From Burkholderiales bacterium (GTDB taxonomy: Bacteria; Pseudomonadota; Gammaproteobacteria; Burkholderiales; Casimicrobiaceae), in the NCBI GenBank assembly GCA_016790165.1, contig JAEUPL010000005.1, positions 62,001 through 126,000 on the forward strand: a stretch of DNA of 64,000 nt. The letters run 5' to 3'. Each line of letters starts with the position of its first letter. Position 1 is the first letter of the stretch. Shown here one piece after another: positions 9,005 through 18,251 of this stretch. The notes under the pieces are model-generated. The model made no database searches, was not told the origin of the DNA, and saw only the letters and a list, made by a program, of their open reading frames with translations. Position numbers and translations under genes: made by a program.

Positions 9005-10039
9005 ATGCCTCAAGTGACCCTGCAACCCGGCGGCCATGCCTTCACCTGTGATGCCGATGAGACTATTTTGTCAGCAGCGCTGCGCGCCGGCCTGTTGATT
9101 CCCTATGGTTGCAAGAACGGCGCCTGTGGCTCATGCAAGGGGCGCGTGCTGGACGGCACGGTGGAGCATGGCCCGCACCAGAGTGCGACCCTGCCGCCGG
9201 ACGAGGCTGCGGCCGGCAAGGCGCTGTTCTGCGTGGCGCACCCACTGGGCGATGTGGTGGTTGAGGCGCGGGATGTGCGGGCCGCCGGAGAGCACACAGT
9301 CAAGACCCTGCCGTGCCGCATCGAATCGATCGACCGTGTGACCGACGACGTAGCGATCCTGCGCTTCAAGTTGCCGGCCAACCAGCGCTTGCCGTATCGG
9401 GCGGGGCAGTACATCGAATTCCTGCTCAAGGACGGTCAGCGCCGCAGCTTTTCGCTCGCCACCGCGCCACACGACGATGCCCTGCTGGAATTGCACATTC
9501 GCCATCTGCCGGGCGGACTGTTCACCGACCGCCTGTTCGGCTTGTCCGCGCCTGCGATCAAGGTGCGCGACATTCTGCGCTTCGAGGGCGCGCACGGTGG
9601 CTTTTACCTGCGCGAGGACAGTGAGAAGCCGATCATCCTGCTCGCCAGCGGTACCGGATTCGCGCCGATCAAGGCGATTGTCGAGCACATGATCCACACC
9701 GGCAATCGACGTCCCGTGACGCTCTACTGGGGCGGCCGGCGACCGAAAGACTTGTATCTCAACGATCTCGCCGAACGCTGGGTCGCGCAGCATCCCGCAC
9801 CGTTCCGCTACGTGCCGGTGGTGAGCGACATGCTGCCCGAAGACGCTTGGACGGGTCGCACGGGCTTCGTGCATCGTGCCGTGATGGTGGACTTTCCGGA
9901 TCTGTCCGGGCACGAGGTGTACGCCTGCGGAGCGCCGGTCGTCGTGGATTCGGCGCGTGCCGATTTCACGGCGCGATGCTACCTGCCCGAGTCAGCGTTC
10001 TTTGCCGACAGCTTCACGGTCGCAGCGCAGCCGGGCTAG
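9005..10039 (+). CDS. 2Fe-2S ferredoxin / FAD-NAD reductase fusion (CDP-6-deoxy-glucoseen reductase-like)
   Basis: This 344-residue electron-transfer protein has three modules. A plant-type 2Fe-2S domain has ligands C36, C41, C44 and C76. An FAD-binding barrel carries RRSFSLATAP, and an NAD-binding domain carries LLASGTGFAPIKAIVEH. This layout is usually named after AscD/RfbI, the CDP-6-deoxy-3,4-glucoseen reductase. In betaproteobacteria without dideoxysugar genes, as here, it is probably a general oxygenase or hydroxylase reductase. It is divergent from the SDR-ubiA pair, so a role in ubiquinone synthesis is possible but only inferred from position. Confidence 0.88.
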   Translation: MPQVTLQPGGHAFTCDADETILSAALRAGLLIPYGCKNGACGSCKGRVLDGTVEHGPHQSATLPPDEAAAGKALFCVAHPLGDVVVEARDVRAAGEHTVKTLPCRIESIDRVTDDVAILRFKLPANQRLPYRAGQYIEFLLKDGQRRSFSLATAPHDDALLELHIRHLPGGLFTDRLFGLSAPAIKVRDILRFEGAHGGFYLREDSEKPIILLASGTGFAPIKAIVEHMIHTGNRRPVTLYWGGRRPKDLYLNDLAERWVAQHPAPFRYVPVVSDMLPEDAWTGRTGFVHRAVMVDFPDLSGHEVYACGAPVVVDSARADFTARCYLPESAFFADSFTVAAQPG

Positions 10040-10063
10040 CTAGTGCACCTTCGCCGCGCGTCG

Positions 10064-11212
10064 TCAGCGCTCGCTGCGACGGTGCGTTTTCTGCACGTAC
10101 ATCGCCCGGTCCGCGTCGTGAAGCGCGGCATCGAATCCGTCGATGTCGGAGCAGGCCCACAACGCATGACCTGACGCGACTGTCGGCATCTCCGCGCCAC
10201 GGTCGCGCAGGAGGCGTTCGCATTGCGCGCCGAAGTCGGCATCGAGTGCCCGCATGGCGGCGTGCAATGCGACATTGGAACGGAGCACAGCGACGAACTC
10301 ATCGCCGCCGAGTCGTGCAATCAACGTGTCAGCGGGGAATGCAGACGTACAGGCGCTGGCAAGGGCCTGCAGCACGCGATCACCCATCTCGTGGCCGAGG
10401 CGATCATTGATCTGCTTGAAATTGTTCAGATCGAACACCAGCACCACCGCCTGTCCTCCGACCGGCGTACGCAACCAGCTACCCAATGCCGCATAGAGGC
10501 CGCGTCGGCTCAAGACGGCGGTCAGTGCGTCGCGATAGGCCAACTCGCGAATCTGTGCGGCCTGCGTTGCGGTCACGCTCATGACCATGCCCGCAATCGT
10601 GGTCAACAGCACCACACTGCCGAGCAAGTAAGTGGCCACATTGACGGGGCTGGGCACCATGATGCCGTTCACTTCGGCCTCGGTCTTGAAGGAGGTGTTG
10701 ACGACGCGAATAGCCATCATGACGGCGAACAGGCCCAGCGGCACGCCACCAAACAGGCTTGGACGGCGAAGGTGGGGTTCGCGTCGGCGCAAAAATTCTG
10801 AGCACGCAGCGATGCAGGCTGCGCACATCATGACCGAGGTGATGATGATGCGCAGTCGTGCCGATGGCCACACGTAGACAAAGCAGACGTTGCTGGCCAT
10901 CGCCAGCACAAAGCCGATCATGGCCGCACGATAGCTGGTCGCCACGCCACGGAATGAGCGTGCGCCCTGCCAGGCCAGCATGGGCGCGGCCACGAGCAAC
11001 GCGTTGCCGAGGACGCGCGACAACCAATCCGGGGTCCAGCCCTGCAACGCGCTGAAACCAAGCCCGGCCGACATCGCCCCCGCGCTCAGTGTCCATGCGT
11101 CCAGTCCCGCAAATTCGTCGTCGTCCCGTCGTGCCGTCCACAGCACGGTGACCAGCGCGAATCCGCACAACGCGAGCGTGAGGCTGATCGAGCGGATGTC
11201 GAGAGTGAACAC
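10064..11212 (-). CDS. Membrane diguanylate cyclase (GGDEF)
   Basis: The protein would synthesise cyclic-di-GMP. About 220 residues of hydrophobic helices, probably six or seven, precede a linker and a GGDEF domain beginning RELAYRDALTAVLSRRGL. The catalytic motif GGDEF is intact at residues 302-306. The RxxD inhibitory site expected five residues before it is absent, since the preceding residues are ADTLIARL. The start at GTG 11212 gives FTLDIRSISLTLALCGF, a typical beginning for this class, but no good ribosome-binding site is visible; ATG 11257 is the alternative. No EAL domain is present. Confidence 0.88.
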   Translation of the reverse strand: MFTLDIRSISLTLALCGFALVTVLWTARRDDDEFAGLDAWTLSAGAMSAGLGFSALQGWTPDWLSRVLGNALLVAAPMLAWQGARSFRGVATSYRAAMIGFVLAMASNVCFVYVWPSARLRIIITSVMMCAACIAACSEFLRRREPHLRRPSLFGGVPLGLFAVMMAIRVVNTSFKTEAEVNGIMVPSPVNVATYLLGSVVLLTTIAGMVMSVTATQAAQIRELAYRDALTAVLSRRGLYAALGSWLRTPVGGQAVVLVFDLNNFKQINDRLGHEMGDRVLQALASACTSAFPADTLIARLGGDEFVAVLRSNVALHAAMRALDADFGAQCERLLRDRGAEMPTVASGHALWACSDIDGFDAALHDADRAMYVQKTHRRSER

Positions 11213-11368
11213 GGCGTTGCCCGGAGCGCGTGAATGAAAACCCCGGCAATCTACCATCACCGGAACCGTGGCACCGCCCTCACATCGGTCCTCGGTACTA
11301 TCCGTCTGTCGACAGCCTCGGTCCGCCGTCGGAGGATCAGCTTGCGGCAAGACTCATCGGAGGCAGCC

Positions 11369-12328
11369 ATGCGAAGATTCTGCAGTGTGATTGTTTCAGC
11401 GATGCTCGCCGTGAGCGTCGGCGCGCAGACCTATCCTGCGCGCCCGGTCAAGTTGCTGGTCGGGTTTCCTGCGGGTGGCGGCCTTGACGTGCTCGCTCGC
11501 ATCGTGGGCCAGCGCGTCTCCGAGCAATGGGGGCAGCCCGTTGTCGTAGAAAATCGACCGGGTGCAGGCAGCAATATTGCCGGCGAGGCAGTGGCGCGCA
11601 GCGCCCCCGATGGCTACACGCTCCTGCACACCAATATCGCGTTGATGAGCATCAACCCGGCGCTGTATTCAAAGATGCCCCTCGCGCCGATGCGTGAGTT
11701 GACGCCGGTGATTCAGCTTGTAAATCTGCCGCTCGCGGTGATGGTTCGGGCCGATTCGCCGTTCAATTCGATGAAAGACCTGGTCGACTACGCACGCGCC
11801 AATCCGGGCAAACTCAACTTCGGCTCAGGGGGCAACGGCGGTGTGCCACATCTGGCGCTCGAACTTCTGAACTCAAGCTACGCTCTGCGCATTACACATG
11901 TGCCGTACAAAGGCAGTGCCGATGCGGTGAAGGACTTGTTGGGCGGTCCCATTGATGTGATGTGTGACGCCATCAGCGTCGGGCTGGCGCAGATCAAGGC
12001 AGGCAAGCTCAAGGCACTCGCCGTGACCACCGAGAGCCGGCATCCGGCGTTGCCGGACACGCCAACGACGACCGAGGCGGGGTATGGAAAATTTCAGGTC
12101 ACTGGCTGGCAAGGCTGGGTTGCCCCGAGTGGCACCCCGCGCGCCATCGTTGAGCGTATCAATGCCGAGGCCAACCGGGCCATCGCTGACCCGGGCACCC
12201 GGGCCAAGCTGTTCGAACAGGGCTATCTCCCAGCCGGGGGCTCGGTCGATGCGTTCGCCAAACAATTGGCCAGCGACCAGATCAAATGGGCGGATCTGGT
12301 GAAACTCTCCGGTGCACGCCTGGATTGA
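11369..12328 (+). CDS. Tripartite tricarboxylate transporter substrate-binding protein (Bug/TctC family)
   Basis: This 319-residue periplasmic receptor has a signal peptide (MRRFCSVIVSAMLAVSVGAQ) and the Bug-family start YPARPVKLLVGFPAGGGLDVLAR. PVVVENRPGAGSNIAGEAVA, HVPYKGSADAVKDLLGG and GWQGWVAPSGTP are all characteristic. The ATG at 11369 has GGAGG 8 nt upstream. No tctA or tctB membrane genes are adjacent, as is usual for the many orphan Bug proteins of Burkholderiales. The ligand, probably an organic acid, cannot be read. Confidence 0.94.
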   Translation: MRRFCSVIVSAMLAVSVGAQTYPARPVKLLVGFPAGGGLDVLARIVGQRVSEQWGQPVVVENRPGAGSNIAGEAVARSAPDGYTLLHTNIALMSINPALYSKMPLAPMRELTPVIQLVNLPLAVMVRADSPFNSMKDLVDYARANPGKLNFGSGGNGGVPHLALELLNSSYALRITHVPYKGSADAVKDLLGGPIDVMCDAISVGLAQIKAGKLKALAVTTESRHPALPDTPTTTEAGYGKFQVTGWQGWVAPSGTPRAIVERINAEANRAIADPGTRAKLFEQGYLPAGGSVDAFAKQLASDQIKWADLVKLSGARLD

Positions 12329-12341
12329 TGCCGCGCGCTGA

Positions 12342-13097
12342 CTACCGCAAACGCACGTCCGCGTAACACGCCTCGGCCACGCCGCCGAGGCTATCGGTGT
12401 CGGTCATGAGGCCGATGCTTTCAATCTCCCCCGGTTCTTCTCCGGGAAAGGCGCGGCGAAAGTCGGCGCGCACGTCACGTTCGAACGACTGCCACTGGTT
12501 GAGGCCTCCGGAGCCGCTCTGAACGATGATCTTCTTGATTCGCGAGGTGTTGGCATTGGGCAGCAGCGTATTCTGCAGCGCCTTGCTGTCGATGGTGTAC
12601 TGCAGCGCGGCGTAGGGCAAGTCCAGGCCGCCCAGCGCCTTGGCGAGACTCATGGTCGCGCGCTCGGCGGCGTCGAGCTTGCTGCGGTCACCCTTGAACG
12701 CGATGAGCATGCGGGCCGGCGCGTCATCCTTGCCGACGGCGGCGAGATCAGCCCCTTCGACGAGGGTCGGAACGTGCCAGCGCCACGACAGCGTGCTCGC
12801 TTTCGCGAACGCGGCCGGCACCGGCGCGATCCAGAACGACCACGCTGCGCTGGCCGCGGCACGAATGCAGGGCACGCCCGCAACCGTCGCGGTGGTGTAC
12901 TGCGTGGCGGTCTTGAAGCGGATCGTGGCGCCGTGCCAGGCGCCGCTTGCGGTATCGACCCCGGGTTCGAACACGGCAGTCGTTGGCGCGACAGGCCGCT
13001 CCACGACGGGCGCCGGCAACTGCGCGCAACCCGATAGCAGCACACAGCAGATCATCGTCCGCTGCGCCCATCGCGGTTGTTCTATGGTTCGATTCAC
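12342..13097 (-). CDS. DUF3047 lipoprotein
   Basis: This 251-residue envelope protein has a lipobox LLSGC with C24 as the lipidation site. The rest matches my memory of DUF3047: LSWRWHVPTLVEGADL, KDDAPARMLIAFKGDR, DLPYAALQYT and ESIGLMTDTDSLGG. The function is unknown. It lies convergent with the Bug gene, leaving 13 bp between them. Confidence 0.82.
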   Translation of the reverse strand: MNRTIEQPRWAQRTMICCVLLSGCAQLPAPVVERPVAPTTAVFEPGVDTASGAWHGATIRFKTATQYTTATVAGVPCIRAAASAAWSFWIAPVPAAFAKASTLSWRWHVPTLVEGADLAAVGKDDAPARMLIAFKGDRSKLDAAERATMSLAKALGGLDLPYAALQYTIDSKALQNTLLPNANTSRIKKIIVQSGSGGLNQWQSFERDVRADFRRAFPGEEPGEIESIGLMTDTDSLGGVAEACYADVRLR

Positions 13098-13135
13098 GCT
13101 TCCCCCGCGTCCGCACCCCGATGCCGGGTTTTACT

Positions 13136-13981
13136 TCATGTCGCGTGTAGTTGCAGGCAATTCACCATGTCGGCCGAAACGCCGGGCGTACCGGCGATCA
13201 CTTCGTTGCTGCGCAAGTAGCCATCACCGCCGTGAAAGTCGCAGATGCGGCCACCGGCTTCCTCGACCAGCAGCGCGCCGGCGGCGGCGTCCCAGGCCGC
13301 CAGACTCATCACGAAGAAGCCGTCAAGTCGGCCAGCGGCCACGTGCGCGAGATCCAGTGCCGCCGCGCCCGTGCGGCGAATGCTGGCGGCGCGACGAGCC
13401 ACATCCGACCACGCGGCGAACACGCGCTCGAATGCCGCATTGGCGGCGGAAGGCAACACACCGGAGACCAACGCGCGGTTGAGCCCCGGACAAGCGGATA
13501 CCGACAGTCGCTCCGGCGCGGCGCCTGTTGCGTCGTGATGCAGCCAGGCGCCGCGCCCGCGTTCGGCAACGAAGGTTTCGCCGGTGAGTGGATTGGCGAT
13601 CAACGCGGCGTCGATCTGCCCGCCAACCTCGATGGCGATGGAGGTGGCGATGTAGGGAAAACCGTGCACAAAGTTGAACGTACCGTCGAGCGGATCGACG
13701 ATCCAGCGCACGCCGGTCGCGGGCGCGTTGCCCAGCAGGCGCTCGCCGCCTTCCTCTCCGAGCAGTACATCGCCCGGAAACGCTGCGGCGATTTGTGTCG
13801 CGAGCCAGTTCTCGACGACGCGGTCGGTTTCCGTGGCGACATCGTTGGCCGATTTTTCGGTGGTCACATGGGCCTGCGTGGCGAATGCGGCGCGGATAAC
13901 GGCACGGGTGTCGCGTGCCCAGCCGAGGGCGCAGCTTAGCCGGGCGTGGCCGAGTGCCGGAACGTGGATGTGCGTAGGCAT
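13136..13981 (-). CDS. Inositol monophosphatase family protein
   Basis: The 281-residue protein is a Mg-dependent phosphatase of the IMPase/SuhB superfamily. The metal-binding motifs are present: GEEGGE, WIVDPLDGTFNFVHGFP, and the C-terminal WDAAAGALLVEEAGG. The ATG at 13981 is chosen because it is followed by THIHVPALGHARLSCAL, whereas upstream extension translates the opposing gene. It is divergent from the PHA-system gene with 55 bp between start codons. Substrates could be inositol phosphate, PAP or a sugar phosphate. Confidence 0.9.
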   Translation of the reverse strand: MPTHIHVPALGHARLSCALGWARDTRAVIRAAFATQAHVTTEKSANDVATETDRVVENWLATQIAAAFPGDVLLGEEGGERLLGNAPATGVRWIVDPLDGTFNFVHGFPYIATSIAIEVGGQIDAALIANPLTGETFVAERGRGAWLHHDATGAAPERLSVSACPGLNRALVSGVLPSAANAAFERVFAAWSDVARRAASIRRTGAAALDLAHVAAGRLDGFFVMSLAAWDAAAGALLVEEAGGRICDFHGGDGYLRSNEVIAGTPGVSADMVNCLQLHAT

Positions 13982-14036
13982 GGGCAAAGTGGGTAACAAT
14001 AGTCCCGTCAGACATCGTTCAACGGGAGGAAGCCCA

Positions 14037-14369
14037 GTGTCCCACATCTCGATCAAGCGCGCACACCATGCGACATTGGCCGATGCCAAGAAACTCGCCG
14101 ACAAGGTTGCCGCCAAACTGAACAAGGAGTACGACCTCAATTCCGAGTGGGACGGCGATGTGCTGCACTTTGACCGCAGCGGCCTGCACGGCACGCTCGC
14201 GGTCGGCGCCAAGGACATTCAGGTCGATGTAAAACTCGGCCTGCTGATGGCGGCCTTCAAGGGGCCGATCCAGACCGCGATGGAGACGCAGCTGGATCAA
14301 TTGATCAAGCCCGCCGCGAAACCCGCAGCGAAACCCACCGCCAAGCCGGCGACGAAAACCAAGAAGTAG
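14037..14369 (+). CDS. Polyhydroxyalkanoic acid system family protein
   Basis: This 110-residue protein matches the small family found at PHA granules: HISIKRAHHATLADAKKLAD at the start, then WDGDVLHFDRSGLHGTLAVG and a short hydrophobic stretch LGLLMAAFKGPI. It ends in a lysine-, alanine- and proline-rich tail (AAKPAAKPTAKPATKTKK) that could bind DNA or granule surfaces. The start is GTG 14037 with GGGAGGA upstream. No phaC or phasin gene is nearby. The product name rests on family resemblance only. Confidence 0.82.
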   Translation: MSHISIKRAHHATLADAKKLADKVAAKLNKEYDLNSEWDGDVLHFDRSGLHGTLAVGAKDIQVDVKLGLLMAAFKGPIQTAMETQLDQLIKPAAKPAAKPTAKPATKTKK

Positions 14370-14374
14370 CGGAA

Positions 14375-14494
14375 ACAGCTTTTCGCACCGAAGCACCAGC
14401 AGGCGGTCGTTACAGCCAGAATTTCTGCATAGTCGATATCATCGCTTTTTCGCAGAAAAAAGCCGTCTGACCGCCGATAGGCCGAAAAAGCTGT
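14375..14494. repeat. GGCTTTT/AGTCGACT intergenic repeat, copy B (degenerate)
   Basis: This 120-bp element has ends ACAGCTTTTCG (14375-14385) and CGAAAAAGCTGT (14483-14494), complementary apart from one base of length. AGTCGATA occupies the place of the central AGTCGACT (14431-14438), and GGTCGTT occurs inside. It lies between the convergent PHA-system and GltB-like genes. It is the most diverged of the five copies. Confidence 0.65.
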
Positions 14495-14517
14495 AGCGTC
14501 GGTGCGCCGCGTCGCGC

Positions 14518-16122
14518 CTACGAGCCGCCGAGCGCGAACGATTCCGCCCGCGCGCGCTTCCAGTAGTACTCAAAGACCTGATGGCCGGACGCTTCGTCGA
14601 GCAACACGCCGGGTTTCAGGAATTTGTAGAGCGTTGCCAGCGAGGTGACTTCCGTCGAGCTGATGCGGCGGATGATGTGTTCCGGCCGCAGTTGGTCCGG
14701 ATGCGTCAGCCCGGCCGCCGCGAGCAGTTCGGAGAGCGCATGCAACGTGCTCTTGTGGAACTCGTAGACCCGTTCGGCCTTGCTCGGCACCACCAGCGCG
14801 CGCTGCCGTAGTGCATCCTGCGTGGTCACGCCGGTTGGGCAGGTGCCCGTGTGGCAGGTCTGTGCCTGAATACAGCCGAGCGCGAACATGAAGCCGCGCG
14901 CCGAGTTGCACCAGTCCGCACCCATCGCCATCGTTTTTGCGATATCGAATGCGGAGACGATCTTGCCGCTGGCACCGAGTCTTACGCGGTCGCGCACGCC
15001 AATCCCCACCAGCGTGTTGTGCACCAGCAGGAGCGCCTCGCGCAGCGGCACGCCGACGTGGTCGGTGAACTCCACGGGGGCCGCGCCGGTGCCCCCCTCG
15101 GAACCGTCGACGACGATGAAGTCCGGCGTGAGGCCCGTCTTTACCATGGCCTTGGCAATCGCAAAAAATTCCCACGGGTGACCGATCGCGAGCTTCATGC
15201 CGGCCGGCTTGCCTCCAGAGAGTTCACGCATCCGGGCGACGAATTCGAGCAGTTCAATTGGCGTCGAGAAGACGCTGTGTTTCGCGGGAGACACGCAATC
15301 CACGCCAGCCGGCACGCCGCGTGCCTCGGCGATTTCCGGCGTCACCTTTGGCCCCGGCAGCACGCCGCCGTGACCCGGCTTGGCGCCCTGCGAGAGTTTC
15401 AGCTCCACCATCTTCACCTGCGGGTCTTGCGCCTGTTCGGCGAACCGCACCGGGTCGAATTGGCCATCCGCCGTGCGGCAACCGAAGTAGCCGCTGCCAA
15501 GCTCCCAGATCAGATCGCCCCCCATCTCGCGGTGGTAGCGTGAAATCGAGCCCTCACCCGTGTCGTGGGCAAACGCCCCCATCTTCGCGCCCTGATTCAA
15601 CGCACGGATCGCATTGGCCGATAGCGCACCAAAACTCATTGCTGAAACGTTGAACACCGACGCCGAGTAGGGCTGTTTGCATGTCGCGCCGATGGTCAGG
15701 CGAAAGTCCGGCGCTGACGGCGCGGCGGGCGACACCGAATGATTGATCCACTCGTAGCCCGGCGCATACACATCAAGCTGCGTGCCGAAGGGTCGCTTGT
15801 CCGACTCTTTCTTGGCTCGCTGGTAGACCAGCGAACGCGACGCCCGGGAGAACGGCGACGACTCGGTGTCGCTTTCGATGAAGTATTGCCTGATCTCCGG
15901 ACGGATGTACTCGAAGAAGAACCGGAAGTGCGACAGGATGGGATAGTTGCGGCGGATCGCCTGCCGGGTCTGCATGACGTCGATCACGCCGACCGCTGCA
16001 AGGAAACCGCTGATCGCGATGAGCGGCCAGGTCACCCAGTGCGCACGAAACACAAACTCCAGAACCAGGCTGCCGACGAAGGCGGCAACGGCAATCGCGA
16101 AGGCGTAGTAACGGGACGGCAT
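14518..16122 (-). CDS. FMN-binding glutamate synthase family protein (GltB-like domain, membrane-anchored)
   Basis: This 534-residue protein has two N-terminal hydrophobic helices (residues ~5-45) and then the FMN/3Fe-4S synthase domain of glutamate synthase. Landmarks are NVSAMSFGALSANAIRALN, LKLSQGAKPGHGGVLPG, DGSEGGTGAAP and the cluster cysteines in LGCIQAQTCHTGTCPTGV. The amidotransferase domain of true GltB is missing, as in stand-alone family members. The physiological reaction of these membrane-associated members is not known to me. Confidence 0.92.
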   Translation of the reverse strand: MPSRYYAFAIAVAAFVGSLVLEFVFRAHWVTWPLIAISGFLAAVGVIDVMQTRQAIRRNYPILSHFRFFFEYIRPEIRQYFIESDTESSPFSRASRSLVYQRAKKESDKRPFGTQLDVYAPGYEWINHSVSPAAPSAPDFRLTIGATCKQPYSASVFNVSAMSFGALSANAIRALNQGAKMGAFAHDTGEGSISRYHREMGGDLIWELGSGYFGCRTADGQFDPVRFAEQAQDPQVKMVELKLSQGAKPGHGGVLPGPKVTPEIAEARGVPAGVDCVSPAKHSVFSTPIELLEFVARMRELSGGKPAGMKLAIGHPWEFFAIAKAMVKTGLTPDFIVVDGSEGGTGAAPVEFTDHVGVPLREALLLVHNTLVGIGVRDRVRLGASGKIVSAFDIAKTMAMGADWCNSARGFMFALGCIQAQTCHTGTCPTGVTTQDALRQRALVVPSKAERVYEFHKSTLHALSELLAAAGLTHPDQLRPEHIIRRISSTEVTSLATLYKFLKPGVLLDEASGHQVFEYYWKRARAESFALGGS

Positions 16123-16344
16123 GATGAAGAGGCGGCGTGGGGATGAAAGGTGAAGGCTACGTCATTCCGACGGCGTCGTCACGACGACCCGCTCGCCAAT
16201 CGGGGCGACGTGCTGGCGACCATCACCGCGACCAGAGTAGCCTCGCGCTGGGTCGGGTGTCGCTCTTTCCGCAGGGCTTTCGTCCACTTCAAAAGCGGTC
16301 CTTCGAGTAGGGACTCGATTTGACGCGAGCAGGAGTGGTGTGAA

Positions 16345-16962
16345 ATGCCCTTGACCTTGACTCAGTTCCCGATCCGGGTGACGCGCGACCATCGAGTGAG
16401 CTTTCACGATGGCTTCCTCGACCCTCGCCCGCACGATCTGGTACACGAAGCAGTTGACATCGCGGCCGCTGAAGGAACCGACGTTTGCTCGTCCGTGGCC
16501 GGTATCGTCGTCCGCTCATGGCTAACGGGGCGTGGTCGCGTCCCGGGCGTTGGTTGGTCGGATCGTGGTGGCAATGTAGTGCTCATCTTTGACCACGCCG
16601 GGTACGCCCACTACTACGCCCACATGCTGCGCCCCCCGCGTCTCAGCCCGGGCCAGCGAGTCGGGGCCGGGGAATTTCTCGGCCAGGTGAGCAATAGCGG
16701 TTCCATTGCGCGTGGCTCCGCAAAGCACCTGCACTATCAAGTCTGGACCGTCGGCGCGGGTCGTGAGGCGGAGCTTGCGACTGGCGTATTTGACCGAAGG
16801 TTCGGACGTGCAGTGAACCCCTATTCAGAGCTCGCACGCCTTGCCGGTGGGCTGGGTGCCCATATCGGCGCGAACGGTTCCGTTGTGTTCACGACGGCCG
16901 CAGAGGACGAGGCGGCCGCCGCCCGACGTGCTCGACGGCACAGCCGAACACGACACGCATAG
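16345..16962 (+). CDS. M23 family metallopeptidase-like protein
   Basis: This 205-residue protein has the LytM/M23 zinc motifs: H34 and D38 in HEAVDIAAAEGTDV, and H128 and H130 in HLHYQVW, with GGNVVLIFDHAGYAHYYAHM between. These peptidases cut peptidoglycan cross-bridges. There is no signal peptide or membrane segment, so the export route is unclear. AGGAGTGG lies just upstream of the ATG. The C-terminus is very basic (ARRARRHSRTRHA). The 222 bp upstream (16123-16344) shows no gene I can support. Confidence 0.82.
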   Translation: MPLTLTQFPIRVTRDHRVSFHDGFLDPRPHDLVHEAVDIAAAEGTDVCSSVAGIVVRSWLTGRGRVPGVGWSDRGGNVVLIFDHAGYAHYYAHMLRPPRLSPGQRVGAGEFLGQVSNSGSIARGSAKHLHYQVWTVGAGREAELATGVFDRRFGRAVNPYSELARLAGGLGAHIGANGSVVFTTAAEDEAAAARRARRHSRTRHA

Positions 16963-17040
16963 GACAAACCAGCGAATTGCCGACGGTACGTCGTTCGTTG
17001 CGTCGATGCACACTGCTGCCGTACCTGACAGTGAACGGCC

Positions 17041-18186
17041 CTACAACCCGACCACTTCAAACTCCACCCGCGATGGCAGCCCCGCCGCGACGCGCATGCG
17101 CCGTGCATTGCAGTCGATGATGACGCCAAAGACGCTTTCGACGCGCAGCTCGGGCGGCGCGGACGGATCGGGATGCCTGCAGATCGCGCCGAATTTGGCG
17201 TCCGCGCCCGCCGATGGATCGCCGGTTTCATCGCGCAGCAACGTCATGAGGTGGCTGTCCACAATCAGGTCGGGCCATTTCACGATGTGGCGGTCAGCAC
17301 AGGCGAGACGCGGCTCGCTGGTGAGCATCTGCGTGAGGGGGGCCTGCCACGGTTTGAGGTCCGGGTCGCAGAAATGATTGGTATGGGCCACGATGCCGAA
17401 ATCGGGTTTCAACGCGGCGGTGCCGGACGGACCGTACTCGAGCGAGGCGACGCGCCCCGACGGATCGCCCAAAATCGTGTTTGACGACGCGCCAAAGCGC
17501 AGCGCCTTGGCCATGGCGATCACCGAGGCCACGTCGCTGCTGTCGAGCGCAAGCCGCTGAAAGATGTGCACGGGCATGCCCAGCACTTCGCGGTCGTTGG
17601 TGGCGCGCAGGATATTCAGACCGGCCCCGACGCCGTGTTCATTGACGCCAATCTTGGCGATGATGCCCGCCTCGGTGAGCGTCACGTAGTCCGGCCAACT
17701 TTCGCGCTTCACGCGCAGCACCACCACGTTCTGCCGCTGGTAACCGAGCCAGTCCCAGTTCTGCGCGACGCGCGTGTGCCCATCCGCGCAACGGCTTCCG
17801 CTCACGGCAACGCTGGTGCACTCGCCCAGATCGAACAACCCCATTCGACTGTTGCGCTCGCGTGCGGCGCCACTGTCGTTGTCCGGCATGCCAAGAAATG
17901 TCGGCGGCAGGATTTCGGTGCGGCAGTTGAGGGCGAGAATTTCTTCCTCGCGAAAACCGCTGCCTGCCGCGATGCCCTGAATTTCCTCGATGATGCCACC
18001 GCCACAACCAGCGATCAGCTCGCGAAACTCCAGCGCGCGCTTCTGCGCCTCCCGCCAGTCGATACCGCAACTGGCAAATAGCGCCGCGTAGCAGCGCACG
18101 GAACCGGCGATCTGATGGTGCGCGGCACGGCCGTATGCCATGCCGCGCGCAAACGGTTCGCCTTTAAGCTCGATGATGGGAAACAT
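17041..18186 (-). CDS. C45 family autoproteolytic acyltransferase/hydrolase
   Basis: This 381-residue Ntn-hydrolase resembles isopenicillin-N acyltransferase-type (peptidase C45) proteins. Family landmarks are GEPFARGMAYGRAAHHQI, NCRTEIL and the candidate nucleophile C123 in LGECTSVAV, which would be exposed by autocleavage between residues 122 and 123. WDWLGYQRQNVVVLRV and GVGAGLNILRA follow as expected. These enzymes cleave or transfer amide-linked acyl groups; the substrate is not evident. It is divergent from an SDR gene 65 bp away. Confidence 0.88.
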   Translation of the reverse strand: MFPIIELKGEPFARGMAYGRAAHHQIAGSVRCYAALFASCGIDWREAQKRALEFRELIAGCGGGIIEEIQGIAAGSGFREEEILALNCRTEILPPTFLGMPDNDSGAARERNSRMGLFDLGECTSVAVSGSRCADGHTRVAQNWDWLGYQRQNVVVLRVKRESWPDYVTLTEAGIIAKIGVNEHGVGAGLNILRATNDREVLGMPVHIFQRLALDSSDVASVIAMAKALRFGASSNTILGDPSGRVASLEYGPSGTAALKPDFGIVAHTNHFCDPDLKPWQAPLTQMLTSEPRLACADRHIVKWPDLIVDSHLMTLLRDETGDPSAGADAKFGAICRHPDPSAPPELRVESVFGVIIDCNARRMRVAAGLPSRVEFEVVGL

Positions 18187-18251
18187 GATGCGCGAACGCT
18201 GGTCGCTCTTCGTAAACCACGACGGGGAACCCTCACGGCTACACTGCGCCG

